Shown here in pieces: positions 9,601 to 19,370 of a stretch of 64,000 nt of DNA (positions are counted from its first letter, which is position 1; each line of letters begins with the position of its first letter). A program made the translations under genes and the position numbers. The DNA is taken from the NCBI GenBank assembly GCA_021731025.1, contig JAKFYD010000007.1, positions 1 to 64,000 of the forward strand, in the 5' to 3' direction. A model generated the notes under the pieces. The model made no database searches. It was not told the DNA's origin and worked only from the letters and a program-made list of their open reading frames with translations. This DNA comes from Pseudobdellovibrionaceae bacterium. GTDB lineage: Bacteria; Bdellovibrionota; Bdellovibrionia; Bdellovibrionales; Bdellovibrionaceae.

Positions 9601-11675
9601 ACACGGTGGACACGGGCCGAGGAATTCGCAAGCTCGATGTTAAAACGGGAATAGTTTCGTCCTTTATAAAGAATGGGGCGAATAATATTCCTGCGAATGG
9701 GGAAGCTCTGCCGACCGCAATTACGGTAGGAATTAGTGGGCAAGTTCGAATTAAGTTTGATTCTTCAGGAAGACTTTATCTTTTAATCCCGGGAAGTTCA
9801 ACGGCGAGCGCCGTCATCTATCAGTTTGATTTGGTGGCGAGCACGGCGCGACGTTTTCTAGGAAGTGCAACCTCGGACAAATATGATTCAACAGCGACAC
9901 CCGCGAATGTTTTTTTGACTGGGGGCGAGTTCGCTTTTGACGAATCCAATTCGATCTATTTTTTCACAAGTTGTGATCCTTATCAAACGACCTATTCTTC
10001 GTCGAGTATGCCATTTCGAATTATGAAAGTGACTCAAGATGTGAACGGCATTCCTGTCGCATCTTCCGTAGTGGCGGGAAATTGTGTTTGGGATAATCCA
10101 ACAGCAGGGCCACAGAATGCTTTGACCTCTCCTTTAGGAAAATTGCTCTATGTTGGAGATCATAGTGCTTTAGCTGTATGGAATAATGGAAATAATATTG
10201 TTTACACGGGCGGTGCCGCCTTGCCGCTGTACAAGATCGATAATGGCAACCTCTATTTATCGTCCATCACGAATTCAACTTCTGGTGCAATTCTTTCTTA
10301 TAGCAATGACCTAGGAAAACTTTATTTTACGACAACCACCGGAGATCTCTATTCCATCACTTTAACTCCAAATGCAAACAACGGGGATACCTTAGTGCCT
10401 GTAGTGACTTCGAACGGAACGGGCAGTTGTTATATTGACGGAGTCAGCGCGCTCAGCGCTTGTGCTCGGGCTATCGGTCCCGTCATCACGAACAGCAGTG
10501 GAACAATTTTCTTTTCAGATGGGAAGTCCAGTTACGGCGGAAATGAAAAATATCGAATTCGTTACATCGATCAAAGCTCAAAACTGCGCACTATTTTTGG
10601 AACAAGACCTTTCTTTGGTGAGGGCTTAGATAAAACTTTAGCCAGAGCCGCATTTTCTGGGGTTTATTACAAAGGAACCGGAGAGTCCAATACTGGAATA
10701 TTCCCAGCAGGATTGTACTTTGTTGATCCTGTTGGAATGGTGTTAGGCCGAATCAAAACAGAAACTGATCAATCCATCCAATTGCTGTGGGGAAATCAGA
10801 TTCCTGGTACCGCGATTGATAGCTCGACGGAAAGTTTTGGCACGGACAAATCTTTGGGGAGTGCTTATGTGTACAGCATGAAGGCCTTGGCTTTTGCATC
10901 GGGTTTACCGATGCTGCGTACGGGTGATGGTAAACTTTTAAGTACCGATGCAACCGGAAAAGTTCGACCACTGATGACTGGAACGGCGAGCTGGGAGAAT
11001 GCGGCTAACAGCGCAAACCCATTGTCCTACAAACTGTATGTTGACGGTGGGATGTCGAATTTTACTTTGAAAGACGATGGCCTTTTTGTTGGTGGTGGCT
11101 ATTACACAGCTGCATCTAATCCTGGGCTTAAGCACGCATTTAAATATTTTGATTTTACTGCCAGTAGCACGAAGATAATTATTGGTGGTTGGGTTTCATC
11201 TTATACAAATCCTGTGAGTGACGGTGATAAAGCGGCCGGTCAAGCCGTAAACGCAAATCTTTCCTACCTGTGCACGACTCAAGCGCAATGTTACATGCAG
11301 TATGTTTCAACGCAGGATCGCCTTTATTTTGGTGAAAACGAAAAATTCAGGTATATGTACAAGCCAACCGACACCACTCAGTCGACTCTTGTTACGGTCT
11401 TTACCTTAACTGGTGGAGTAACGGTACGGAACTTTATCATGGCTCCTGATAATTCTTTCGTTATTTATCTGAACAGTTCTGGGCAAATTAAATGTTATGA
11501 TATCAGTTCTGGAAAAACTTGGTGTGATAACAGCACGAATCTTTATCCTTATGCAGGTGCAACATCGATCGGTCCTATCACTGTCGGACCGAATCAATTC
11601 ACTTGGAAAGATAGCGCCACTTTATTTGTTTCAAACTACAATGGTGAGATCCTTCAGTACAATTTGCCTCCGTAA
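6645..11675 (+). CDS. Giant lipoprotein with Ig-like repeats and a C-terminal propeller-like region
   Basis: The product has 1,676 residues. Residues 1-29 form a lipoprotein signal with lipobox FMSC (Cys29), so it is anchored by lipid, probably on the outer membrane. From about residue 220 to 930 it holds repeated Ig-like beta-sandwich modules joined by the recurring hinge LDQTAP, DNTAP, LDQTSP or VDSAAP, with paired cysteines in some modules. From about residue 945 (SVFAGTKDRGDGG) onward it resembles NHL-type propeller repeats (AIDPKKGDIYTVDTG, YQFDL, YFTTTTGDLY). This is an adhesin-like layout of stalk plus binding head. ATG 6645 has only a weak ribosome site. It is monocistronic and its stop lies 11 bases from that of convergent malic enzyme. 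The ligand is unknown. Confidence 0.8.
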   Translation: MKQPTTRLLLPGLSRAVLALTAVAFFMSCTKKDLQVDAMSVNPTQVSGSVAQFSSFSTLATCTGGVAAIYSLDATGTKTGSALAQSALESDGSFKIDITNTGIDLKASKVKYQIEIAGCAEALTRPLTASKDQVVSRGSTLIEKLARIQDAAKKNVTEVSPASVEQLLKDLNSLGSTSLEGAYADAVANTSLATSFQSTFNTNITNLIYSKPLVSAATVPTTLVENTASNFSVTAVHWSSTYNLAYEWILDNVVVSNSSTYAFTPNKNQQGTKSLELRVGWNNGSNGVDATKAYFTQAQSIAISNTYPAIVPALTLTSSAVTNSSSVTMSLATGAALVNCASFSNLALTEDNIISPLLPFYYTISCSTSPTQTLNHTLSGSDGIKTLRLWAMDAAGNISASAQSVSITLDQTAPGLAVTNLSSVIKGGSSVNIAYAVSDATSGLASAKLQYAADGTTFADIAGGTITSVASPFVWTAPSANVTGAKIRVVGTDNAGNTTTATTAAFDIDNTAPSAPTIARTSSDFSNSTAVVIAVSCIADYDKILFSESSTTPAVGSASWETCAATKNFTVSTGDGLKTIYAFTKDAVGNISSSSNVTLTLDQTSPVISLTTPTALKGNSTEGTLSWTLTEANVAASTNFTVEIYDGTSWASVGTKAATAGANAAQAYSLTNFSVPSVNVTTAKLRVSLTDKASNATTSETAAFTVDSAAPVLSSASINDDALYAGSTVVNMKVNLTDLISSGIKVRLALANAGTGACQSEYLDDNWISWTGSTQLFPFVVQAVDGTKKLCVWARDAVGNISVISPTAGTAGVNTDSIVYSAGNAPVVTQFVVTRNSDGTRTIPAGQVVKIEWAVSDAESLDNNPIAISYTTDNTTWKDVVTGLDINVAANQTWLGGLTGNPTTGSGTYTSFNSPSGSYFRMQIVARDFVGNKSVVAQSNALNTGSWSVFAGTKDRGDGGTGLSATFEAVSVISQYAIDPKKGDIYTVDTGRGIRKLDVKTGIVSSFIKNGANNIPANGEALPTAITVGISGQVRIKFDSSGRLYLLIPGSSTASAVIYQFDLVASTARRFLGSATSDKYDSTATPANVFLTGGEFAFDESNSIYFFTSCDPYQTTYSSSSMPFRIMKVTQDVNGIPVASSVVAGNCVWDNPTAGPQNALTSPLGKLLYVGDHSALAVWNNGNNIVYTGGAALPLYKIDNGNLYLSSITNSTSGAILSYSNDLGKLYFTTTTGDLYSITLTPNANNGDTLVPVVTSNGTGSCYIDGVSALSACARAIGPVITNSSGTIFFSDGKSSYGGNEKYRIRYIDQSSKLRTIFGTRPFFGEGLDKTLARAAFSGVYYKGTGESNTGIFPAGLYFVDPVGMVLGRIKTETDQSIQLLWGNQIPGTAIDSSTESFGTDKSLGSAYVYSMKALAFASGLPMLRTGDGKLLSTDATGKVRPLMTGTASWENAANSANPLSYKLYVDGGMSNFTLKDDGLFVGGGYYTAASNPGLKHAFKYFDFTASSTKIIIGGWVSSYTNPVSDGDKAAGQAVNANLSYLCTTQAQCYMQYVSTQDRLYFGENEKFRYMYKPTDTTQSTLVTVFTLTGGVTVRNFIMAPDNSFVIYLNSSGQIKCYDISSGKTWCDNSTNLYPYAGATSIGPITVGPNQFTWKDSATLFVSNYNGEILQYNLPP

Positions 11676-11686
11676 GGAAGACAAAT

Positions 11687-14038
11687 TTAATTATTTAAAC
11701 CCACTTGCTTCCTCTTCCGTCGATAATCCTTCATGTACTGCGCTTCCAAGCTTGTTAACACAACAGAATGAATGATCCCTTCGACCGTGGTTGTTCGCTG
11801 AAGAACGTTGGCGCTGTGTTTGACTCCCATCAAGAAAGGCCCGATGACTTCGACTTTTCCTAATTGCTGCAAAATTTTGTAACTGATGTTCGCAGATTCA
11901 AGATTTGGGAAAATTAAAATGTTGGCTCCGTCTTTCAAATGGCTGAATGGAAAAATCCGCTCGATGATCGAGGCGCTGACCGCTGCATCAGCTTGGATAT
12001 CACCTTCGGCCACAATATTTGGATTTTTATCGCGCACCAGTTCGGCGGCCCGACGCATCTTTGCGGGTGTGCCTTCTGATGAAGTGAAGTTGGAATAACT
12101 GAGCATCGCAATCTTTGGTTTTTCTCCAAAGTATTCGGTGATGCGTGAAGCTTGCAGGGCAATTTGGGCTAGCTGCTCGGCTGTAGGATTAATATTTACG
12201 GTGGTGTCAGACAACAGATAAACACGATCTTCAGTCAGAACAAAGTTCACACCTGCGGGCACTCCATCCGTGTGCATGCCGATGACTTGTAAGATGGGTC
12301 TCACAGCGTCGGGATAATTTTGCGACGAACCGGTGACCATGCCATCAGCGTCGTCCATCATCACCATCATCGAAGCAAAGTAGTTGGGGTCTGTCATCAA
12401 ACGCTCGGCCTCGCGCAGGGAAACTCCTTTGCGTTGTCGGCGTTTGTAAAGTTCCTGGGCGTAAGTGTGGAACTTGGGATGAAGAGAAGGTTGAATGATG
12501 GGTACGTCTTCAAGAGTCTGCAGGTCGAGGTGTTTAATTTTTTCTTTAACTCGATCGGGATAACCCAACAGAATCGGCTGACAAATTCGTTCTTCGACGA
12601 GAGTGCGCAAGGCTTTCAAAATTTTTGTGCTGGAACCTTCGGGGAAAACGATTTTAGGAAGTTCGCCTTTGTTAGCCGCGGTATTTTGGTGAACTTTGTG
12701 AATCGCAGTGCGAATGAAAACTTTGGAAGGCCCTTGAAAAGCTTCCAGAGTATCACGGTAAGCATCCCAATCGGTGATGGTTTTTGTGGCGACACCTGAA
12801 TCAATAGCCGCTTTTGCAACGGCGGGAGCAACCCACAATAAAACACGATTATCAAAAGGTTTGGGAATCAAATACTCGCGACCAAATTTAAAACTTTTTC
12901 CACCGTAGGTCGCCGAAACTTTTTCGGGAACATCTTCGCGAGCGAGCTTCGCCAAAGATTTCACCGCGGCTAGTTTCATGGCTTCGTTGATTTGAGTTGA
13001 TCGGGTATCTAAAGCTCCGCGGAAGATCGAGGGGAATCCTAAAACATTGTTCACTTGATTGGGATAATCCGACCGTCCTGTAGCGATAATGGCATCAGGT
13101 CGAGCCGCGCGCGCCGTCACGGGATCAATTTCAGGATCGGGATTGGCCATGGCGAAAATAATAGGATCTTTCGCCATTTTTTTAAGCATCTCTCCTGTCA
13201 ATGCGCCGGCAACAGAAAGTCCCACGATAACGTCAGCTCCATCTAAGGCCTGATGTAAACTTCGGCGGTCCGTCTCGACAGCAAAGGATTCTTTGTATTT
13301 ATTCATTCCTTCGGTACGACCTTTGTAAATGACACCTTGAGAGTCACACATTATGAGATTTTCTCTTCGTACCCCCAAAGAAATAAAAATATTCGAGCAG
13401 GCCACGGCACTAGCGCCAGCTCCGTTGACAACGACACGAATGTCTTCCAATTTTTTATTGATGATTTGACAAGCATTCAGCAGAGCAGCTCCACTGACGA
13501 TTGCGGTTCCATGTTGATCATCATGGAATACGGGAATCTTCATTTCCCGCTTTAAGGTTTCCTCAATTTCAAAACATTCGGGGGCTTTAATATCCTCGAG
13601 GTTGATACCACCAAAGGTGGGTTCTAAAGCTTTAACGGCCTGAATAAATTGAGCACTCGAGTCAGATTTAATTTCAATATCAAAAACGTCGATGCCGGCA
13701 AATTGCTTGAAGAGAATTCCTTTTCCTTCCATGACCGGCTTTGATGCCAGTGGACCAATGTTCCCCAAACCTAAAACGGCTGTGCCATTAGAGATCACCG
13801 CAACCAAATTTCCTTTGCTGGTGTAGTCATAAACTTTCGAGGGATCCTTTGCGATCATCTTGCAGGGGGCCGCAACTCCTGGAGAATATGCCAGTGAAAG
13901 ATCTTTTTCGGTTGAGCAAGGTTTGCTGGAAACAACCTCGATTTTTCCAGGTTTGCCTTTTGAGTGATATTCTAAAGCCTCGCGTTCCAAAGTTTTCTCG
14001 ATACTATTTTGGGGAGTCGACACCGACTGGTTTTTCAT
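11687..14038 (-). CDS. maeB: NADP-dependent malic enzyme with phosphotransacetylase-like domain
   Basis: The 783-residue product matches the long MaeB form, which oxidatively decarboxylates malate to pyruvate with reduction of NADP. The malic enzyme N-terminal region shows [10 protein letters not shown] and [12 protein letters not shown]. The NAD(P)-binding half carries [14 protein letters not shown] and [10 protein letters not shown]. From about residue 455 to the end lies a phosphate acetyltransferase-type domain that in MaeB is regulatory, not catalytic. Length is slightly above the usual 760. ATG 14038 has a ribosome site (AAAGGA). The gene is divergent from the beta-oxidation operon and may feed NADPH and pyruvate to a cell living on amino acids and lipids; that link is inference. 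Confidence 0.95.
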   Translation of the reverse strand: MKNQSVSTPQNSIEKTLEREALEYHSKGKPGKIEVVSSKPCSTEKDLSLAYSPGVAAPCKMIAKDPSKVYDYTSKGNLVAVISNGTAVLGLGNIGPLASKPVMEGKGILFKQFAGIDVFDIEIKSDSSAQFIQAVKALEPTFGGINLEDIKAPECFEIEETLKREMKIPVFHDDQHGTAIVSGAALLNACQIINKKLEDIRVVVNGAGASAVACSNIFISLGVRRENLIMCDSQGVIYKGRTEGMNKYKESFAVETDRRSLHQALDGADVIVGLSVAGALTGEMLKKMAKDPIIFAMANPDPEIDPVTARAARPDAIIATGRSDYPNQVNNVLGFPSIFRGALDTRSTQINEAMKLAAVKSLAKLAREDVPEKVSATYGGKSFKFGREYLIPKPFDNRVLLWVAPAVAKAAIDSGVATKTITDWDAYRDTLEAFQGPSKVFIRTAIHKVHQNTAANKGELPKIVFPEGSSTKILKALRTLVEERICQPILLGYPDRVKEKIKHLDLQTLEDVPIIQPSLHPKFHTYAQELYKRRQRKGVSLREAERLMTDPNYFASMMVMMDDADGMVTGSSQNYPDAVRPILQVIGMHTDGVPAGVNFVLTEDRVYLLSDTTVNINPTAEQLAQIALQASRITEYFGEKPKIAMLSYSNFTSSEGTPAKMRRAAELVRDKNPNIVAEGDIQADAAVSASIIERIFPFSHLKDGANILIFPNLESANISYKILQQLGKVEVIGPFLMGVKHSANVLQRTTTVEGIIHSVVLTSLEAQYMKDYRRKRKQVGLNN

Positions 14039-14195
14039 TGAGGTCCTTTCTGAATGGCTCGTAAGGACATCCTAGCCCCTTTAAGAAAAAGGAGGAGTTT
14101 TAACAAGTTGCGGTAGCGAAAATACCAATTGGAGTTCGGCACCGTGATTTGTATCCTTAGCTTGAAATTGGATTTGCAACTTGAAGGAGTTATTC

Positions 14196-15539
14196 ATGAA
14201 GTCACCTCGGGACGTCGTTATCGTTGATGGATATCGCACCCCTTTCGCTAAAGCTGGAACTAAACTCAAAGCCGTTCATGCAGCCGATCTTGGAAAAGCG
14301 GCGCTGAAGGAATTGCTGGCTAGGACCAATATTGATGTGAAATTGATTGATGAGGTCATCGTCGGAAACACTGGAAATCCCGTAGATTCTGTGAATATCT
14401 CTAGGGTCGTGGCTTTGAGCGCAGGTTTGCCAATACAGACTTCGGCCTATACGGTTCATCGCAATTGCGCTTCGGCTTTGGAAAGCATCTCGCAGGGATT
14501 TGAAAAAATTCGCTCGGGAACAATGGATGTGATTGTTGCCGGTGGGACAGAAAATATGTCGCAAATGCCCACCTTACTGCCACCCAAAATTCAGGGAATT
14601 TTCGACAAGCTGTTTACCGCCAAGGGGCCAAGCCAAGCCTTGCCTTTGTTGGGGAAACTGTTTAGCGCCGAAATGAAACAGATGAAAGCCTTGCTGACAG
14701 GAAATATGAAGGACGAATATTTCCCGGTGGTTTCAATCATGAAAGGTTTAACTGACCCTTTTGTTGGAATTAATATGGGGCAAACCGCTGAGATTCTGGC
14801 TAAAGAGTGGAATATCAGTCGCCTGGAGCAAGACCAATTCGCTTTGGCTTCACATCACAAAGCCGCTGCCGCAACAAAATCAGGTAAATTCAAAGAAGAG
14901 ATGGTGCCGATGCCTTTGCCTCCTGATTACAAAGAGGTTCTTCATGAAGACATCGGTCCTCGAGAAAACCAAACATTAGAAGCTCTTCAAAAGTTAAAAC
15001 CATTTTTTGATAAACAGACGGGGACCATCACGGCTGGAAATTCATGCCCGATTACCGACGGTGCAGGTATGGTTCTGATGATGTCGCGAGAAAAAGCAGA
15101 AGCTTTGGGATATAAACCTTATGCGCGAATTCTTTCCTACGCTTTTGCGGGACTCGAGCCTGAGCGTATGGGATTGGGACCAGCTTATTCAACTCCGCTG
15201 GCACTTAAGCGAGCAAAAATGGATTTGAAACAAATAGGACTTATTGAGTTGAATGAGGCTTTCGCGGCACAAGTGATCGCTTGCCAAAAGGCATTGGATT
15301 CCGATGAATTTTGTCGAACGAAATTGGGACTGGGTGGAAAAGTGGGCGAGATTCGCAATGAAATTATGAATGTCAATGGAGGCGGAATTGCCTTGGGTCA
15401 TCCCGTAGGAACAACGGGTACCCGATTAGTGCTGACTTTGATGAAAGAAATGAGACGAAGAAATGTTCAGTATGGATTGGCAACTCTCTGTATTGGTGGC
15501 GGTCAAGGTGGATCAATGATTATCGAGAGTGAGGCTTAA
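14196..15539 (+). CDS. fadI: Acetyl-CoA C-acyltransferase (beta-oxidation thiolase)
   Basis: This 447-residue thiolase carries out the last beta-oxidation step, splitting 3-ketoacyl-CoA into acetyl-CoA and a shortened acyl-CoA. The nucleophilic cysteine is in HRNCASA (Cys91). The C-terminal catalytic histidine is in GGIALGHPVG, and the second catalytic cysteine is in LCIGGGQGG. The length fits the FadI branch better than the shorter FadA. I start it at ATG 14196, which has GAAGGAG six bases upstream; a TTG at 14181 would overlap this site. The stop codon is one base before the start of the trifunctional subunit, so the pair is one operon and probably one enzyme complex. Confidence 0.92.
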   Translation: MKSPRDVVIVDGYRTPFAKAGTKLKAVHAADLGKAALKELLARTNIDVKLIDEVIVGNTGNPVDSVNISRVVALSAGLPIQTSAYTVHRNCASALESISQGFEKIRSGTMDVIVAGGTENMSQMPTLLPPKIQGIFDKLFTAKGPSQALPLLGKLFSAEMKQMKALLTGNMKDEYFPVVSIMKGLTDPFVGINMGQTAEILAKEWNISRLEQDQFALASHHKAAAATKSGKFKEEMVPMPLPPDYKEVLHEDIGPRENQTLEALQKLKPFFDKQTGTITAGNSCPITDGAGMVLMMSREKAEALGYKPYARILSYAFAGLEPERMGLGPAYSTPLALKRAKMDLKQIGLIELNEAFAAQVIACQKALDSDEFCRTKLGLGGKVGEIRNEIMNVNGGGIALGHPVGTTGTRLVLTLMKEMRRRNVQYGLATLCIGGGQGGSMIIESEA

Positions 15540-15540
15540 G

Positions 15541-17700
15541 ATGAACGAGCAAAATGCATTTAAAGTTGTTCCCCACGGAGAAATTGCCGTTCTTGAGTTC
15601 GATCTTGTTGGTGAAAAGGTTAACAAGCTTTCCTCCCACGTGATGAAACAACTGAGCAAAGTGATCGATGATCTGAAAGCCAGTCCTTATAAAGCCGTCG
15701 TGATCTTGTCGAAAAAACCGAAGATCTTTATCGCGGGTGCCGACATTGAAGAAATCAAAACGATGACAACCAAAGAACAGTTCGAAAGCGCTGTCGAGGG
15801 TGGACAAAGTATTTTTAATAAACTGGAAGATCTACCCCAGGTTGTTGTTGCAGCTGTGAATGGCGCCTGTGCTGGTGGCGGCTGTGAATTGATTCTTGCT
15901 TGTGATTACCGAATGGCTTCGGACGATAGCTCAACAAGAATTGGTTTACCTGAAACTCAGTTGGGTATTATTCCCGGCTTTGGGGGTTGTGTGCGCCTAC
16001 CAAGAGTGGTGGGCTTGCAAGCGGCTTTGGATGTGATTCTTGCTGGGAAATTATTAAATGCAAAAAAAGCTCAGAAGATTGGTCTGGTTGACCGACTTGT
16101 TCATCAGAATCAATTGCTTGCCGAAAGCATTAAATGGACCCAAGAAATTCTGAAAGAAGGAAAAGGAAAACGCAAAAAAACCTTTAAACCAAAGGGCGCC
16201 GTGAATGTTGTTTTAGAGAGCGCTCTAGGAAGACCTGTCGTTTTTTCGAAAGCTCGTCAGTCCGTAATGAAACAAACTCGCGGCCATTACCCTGCTCCTT
16301 TAAAGGCTCTCAGTGCTATTCAGAAAACCTACGGCATGAGTGATCGGGAAAGAGCTTTGCGTATTGAGCGTGAACTCTTTTGTGAAGCCGCGGTCACTGA
16401 TATCAGTAAAAATTTAATCCATGTTTTTTTCCTGACGGAAATGGTGAAAAAGCAAAGTGGGGTTCCCGGAGTTGCGGTGAAGCCTCAGGAAGTGAAATCC
16501 ATTGGTATTTTGGGCGCGGGAACTATGGGTGGTGGTATTGCCTACGTTGCTGCCGACAAGGGAATTTCCGTAAGAATGAAAGATCTGTCGTGGGATGCTT
16601 TGGGTAAAGGATTGAAGCATGCTCAAGACTTATGGATGAAGCTGATGAAGAAAAAAGTCATCGATCGCTATCAGTTAAAACAAAAAATGGATTTGGTTTC
16701 GGTGGGATTGGATTATTCTGGATTCAAAAGCTTAGACGTCGTTGTTGAAGCGATTGTTGAAGATATGGCCATCAAACAAAAAGTCATCGGCGAGACCGCA
16801 GCGCAAATGCGAAATGATGCGATCATTGCAACAAACACCAGTTCTTTAAGTGTAACGGAAATGGCTCAGGGGCATCCTCGACCCGAATATTTTGCAGGAA
16901 TGCACTTTTTCAATCCTGTAAATAAAATGCCATTGGTGGAAGTGATCCGTGGTGAAAAGACTAGCGATACAACAATCGCAACGATTTTTGATTTAACGAA
17001 AAGAATGGGAAAAATGCCTGTCGTCGTAAAAGATGGTCCAGGCTTTTTGGTGAACCGATTGTTGCTGCCTTATATGGCAGAAGCGGCCTTTTTGCTTCAA
17101 GAAGGAATGTCGATTGATATCGTTGATAAAGCTTACGTCGAAAGCTTCGGCATGCCGATGGGACCTTTTGCTTTGATGGATGAAGTGGGTTTGGATGTCT
17201 GTGCGAAAGTTTTGAAAATCTTTAAAAAATCTTTCGGAGAGCGCATCGAAATTTCGCCGATCATGGAAAAACTTCTGGCCGCGGGAAGACTAGGACGTAA
17301 AAACTCGAAGGGTTTCTATTTGTATGATGCTACCGGAAAACGTTTAGAAACGGATTCGACGGTCTACGAAGATTTAGGTCTTTCCTCACCAACGGATCCC
17401 TATGAAGAAAAAGAATGTCTTGAGCGAGGCGTGTTTTCGATGATCAACGAGTGTTCTTTAGCACTGAACCAAGATCGCATTGTGGAAACTCCGCATGAAG
17501 TGGATTTGGCGATGATCATGGGAACAGGATTTCCGCCATTCCGCGGGGGCTTATTGAAATACGCAGACAGTTTAGGTGCAAACTACATTGCTGACCAGCT
17601 TGAGCTTTATTCGAGCCAAAGAAAAGCCGCACGATTAAAACCGGCGGCTCCTTTGCGAGATATGGCTAAGAACGAAAAAACATTTTACGCGAAGACTTAA
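15541..17700 (+). CDS. fadJ: Fatty acid oxidation complex alpha subunit (enoyl-CoA hydratase / 3-hydroxyacyl-CoA dehydrogenase)
   Basis: The 719-residue protein joins two enzymes. Residues 1 to about 190 are a crotonase-fold hydratase with the oxyanion-hole segments IAGADIEEI and ACAGGGCEL and the catalytic region IGLPETQLG. After a linker, the NAD-binding dehydrogenase begins at about residue 320 with GAGTMGGGIAYVAA, followed by the HFFNPVNKMPLVE segment and the two C-terminal helical dehydrogenase domains. Start ATG 15541 has GAGG eight bases upstream, and an upstream GTG lies inside the thiolase gene. It is coupled to that thiolase. Its stop codon shares two bases with the stop of the convergent gene at 17697. 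FadB would be the alternative name. Confidence 0.92.
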   Translation: MNEQNAFKVVPHGEIAVLEFDLVGEKVNKLSSHVMKQLSKVIDDLKASPYKAVVILSKKPKIFIAGADIEEIKTMTTKEQFESAVEGGQSIFNKLEDLPQVVVAAVNGACAGGGCELILACDYRMASDDSSTRIGLPETQLGIIPGFGGCVRLPRVVGLQAALDVILAGKLLNAKKAQKIGLVDRLVHQNQLLAESIKWTQEILKEGKGKRKKTFKPKGAVNVVLESALGRPVVFSKARQSVMKQTRGHYPAPLKALSAIQKTYGMSDRERALRIERELFCEAAVTDISKNLIHVFFLTEMVKKQSGVPGVAVKPQEVKSIGILGAGTMGGGIAYVAADKGISVRMKDLSWDALGKGLKHAQDLWMKLMKKKVIDRYQLKQKMDLVSVGLDYSGFKSLDVVVEAIVEDMAIKQKVIGETAAQMRNDAIIATNTSSLSVTEMAQGHPRPEYFAGMHFFNPVNKMPLVEVIRGEKTSDTTIATIFDLTKRMGKMPVVVKDGPGFLVNRLLLPYMAEAAFLLQEGMSIDIVDKAYVESFGMPMGPFALMDEVGLDVCAKVLKIFKKSFGERIEISPIMEKLLAAGRLGRKNSKGFYLYDATGKRLETDSTVYEDLGLSSPTDPYEEKECLERGVFSMINECSLALNQDRIVETPHEVDLAMIMGTGFPPFRGGLLKYADSLGANYIADQLELYSSQRKAARLKPAAPLRDMAKNEKTFYAKT

Positions 17701-18494
17701 AAGCCCATCGCGAATTTAATTCCATAACGATCGGTGCCGAAGGCTTTCGAGTATTCGGCGCCAAACTTCACCACGACTAAGCTGGCTTCAACTCCCAAAA
17801 TCATTTGAGTTCCAGTGACAGTTTTCTTTTCTGACTGCGAAGAGGAATAGCTCGGATCGAAAATAGTTCCAGCTGAAGTTCCACTCACACTCAGTTCATT
17901 GGTTCCAGTGAGAAATCCAACTCCGGCGTAAGGCTCAACAACAGGTATCATCGGTGACACTAAAATTTGCAGACCATTCACTTTCGTTTTATTTTCTACA
18001 GTCGCTGTGGCGCCAGAAACCACCTGATTGAAAGAAAGTTTCGCGTCGGTGTAAACTCCGCGAAGGGCAACGTTGACGGGAAGTATAGGAACAACATCAT
18101 TGATATTCCATTTTAATCCAAACGACGTTGAAGACATATCGCCTCCAGTTGCTGACATCTTTGGCAAAAGAACGGCTTCGACCGAGAGACCGAAGGGAAT
18201 TCCAACCGCAGCCATCACGCCGGCATTGTAAAGTTTGGGAAGTTCCGATCCCGAGTTTCGTTTTGCAATGGCATCTGATTTTGGGGAAGCTGTTTGAGCA
18301 GCAGTAAATCCCACTTGAAAACCAAAAACTGTTCCTAATTTCGAAGCGCCCATCATGGAATTATGAGTAAAGTTCGCCGAGGCCTCATTGGCGATACTAT
18401 CAAAATCATCGCTGGTTAAATTGGTGAATTGAGGATCAGCTGCTGATGCCATAGTCGAGGCCAAGATTATTGTTGAGATGATGAAATGTTTCAC
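17697..18494 (-). CDS. Exported barrel-like protein, function unknown
   Basis: The 265-residue product has a Sec signal peptide (MKHFIISTIILASTMASA, cut after ASA). It then shows alternating beta strands and ends in phenylalanine (KFAMGF), which suggests an outer-membrane barrel of about eight to ten strands. Segments such as LPVNVALRGVYTDAKLSF and PYAGVGFLTGTN are typical strand-turn patterns. The start is GTG 18494, chosen because AAGGAG lies eight bases upstream. Its stop overlaps that of fadJ on the other strand. No enzymatic motif is present. A transport role next to fatty-acid genes is possible, but FadL is much longer, so I do not call it that. Confidence 0.65.
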   Translation of the reverse strand: MKHFIISTIILASTMASAADPQFTNLTSDDFDSIANEASANFTHNSMMGASKLGTVFGFQVGFTAAQTASPKSDAIAKRNSGSELPKLYNAGVMAAVGIPFGLSVEAVLLPKMSATGGDMSSTSFGLKWNINDVVPILPVNVALRGVYTDAKLSFNQVVSGATATVENKTKVNGLQILVSPMIPVVEPYAGVGFLTGTNELSVSGTSAGTIFDPSYSSSQSEKKTVTGTQMILGVEASLVVVKFGAEYSKAFGTDRYGIKFAMGF

Positions 18495-18700
18495 GACGAC
18501 TCCTTGTAGTTAAAGACTTGCGCAAATTTAAGCATGAGAGCTAGTCCCTAAGCAACTGTCTAACAAATATTGTCGCTGAGGGGCTTTACCCGCTGGGTCC
18601 CTTCGGAAATTCTCATTTTGATACAGTCAAATGCGATTAAACAGATTTAGCCTGATCGGAGCGGTCCTCTCTTTGCTTTATGTAAAGCTAAGGAGTTTTT

Positions 18701-19354
18701 ATGAAAAAGTTTTCTTTAATCACAAAAGCCTTTTTTACCCTGCTTATGCTGATGGCCTTCCTCGGTTTGGCAGCTTGCGCTAAAAAAACCAACGGTGGAG
18801 CTAGCCGCGCCCAAAGGGGAACAGGTGCTCCGTTGAATGCCAACGGTTTTTTAGGTGGAAATAATATTAACTACACTAATGGACAACCAGTGAATGGCAT
18901 TCCGGCTCAGCAACCTTCTTGTGCAGGAAATCAGTCTGCTATTTACTTGAGTCAAGACGGAAGTTCTTACGGAAATTTCCGCGCTAATTTCGCTGAATTT
19001 TTAGGCGAAGAGATTGGCGAGCTCGGTTCAAACGGAGTGAGATTGCAGCTGCGCTTGAAAGTGAATGGACAAAGTGTAATTCCACAGCAAAGTGCTCTGG
19101 CCATGGTTATCACTGACTCTTATGCTGCAGAACAAGGTGATATTGAGGTTGTTTTTGATTCCGCAGTCAGTGGAAATGCAAATGGATCGACAGGCGATTT
19201 TACACTAACTTTCCAGGACAACTACGGCCAAGTCTTTGTTGAAGGCCGAGCTCAAGGCAATATGGTTCAAGGCCGCGTTTCCTTCCAAAATTCTGGCGGT
19301 CAAACGAAGTCTTTAGGCCAATTTAGCACAAGTTCTTGCGCAGTCCTCTATTAA
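18701..19354 (+). CDS. Lipoprotein, function unknown
   Basis: The product is a 217-residue lipoprotein. The signal segment ends in the lipobox LAAC (about residue 26) and is followed by a Gly/Asn-rich linker rich in NG pairs. From about residue 75 onward there is a compact beta-rich domain (AIYLSQDGSSYG, RLQLRLKVNG, FTLTFQDNYGQVFVEG) that opens and closes with a cysteine, which could form one disulphide. The ribosome site AAGGAG is five bases from ATG 18701. A lipid-anchored beta-sandwich in the periplasm or at the surface is the best reading. No known family is recognised. It is divergent from the exported protein at 17697. Confidence 0.65.
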   Translation: MKKFSLITKAFFTLLMLMAFLGLAACAKKTNGGASRAQRGTGAPLNANGFLGGNNINYTNGQPVNGIPAQQPSCAGNQSAIYLSQDGSSYGNFRANFAEFLGEEIGELGSNGVRLQLRLKVNGQSVIPQQSALAMVITDSYAAEQGDIEVVFDSAVSGNANGSTGDFTLTFQDNYGQVFVEGRAQGNMVQGRVSFQNSGGQTKSLGQFSTSSCAVLY

Positions 19355-19370
19355 AATTTTCTTGATTGTT

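Noticed and set aside
17697-17700. Overlapping stop codons of convergent fadJ and the exported barrel gene.
   Set aside because: Normal for this dense genome; several other gene pairs overlap in the same way.
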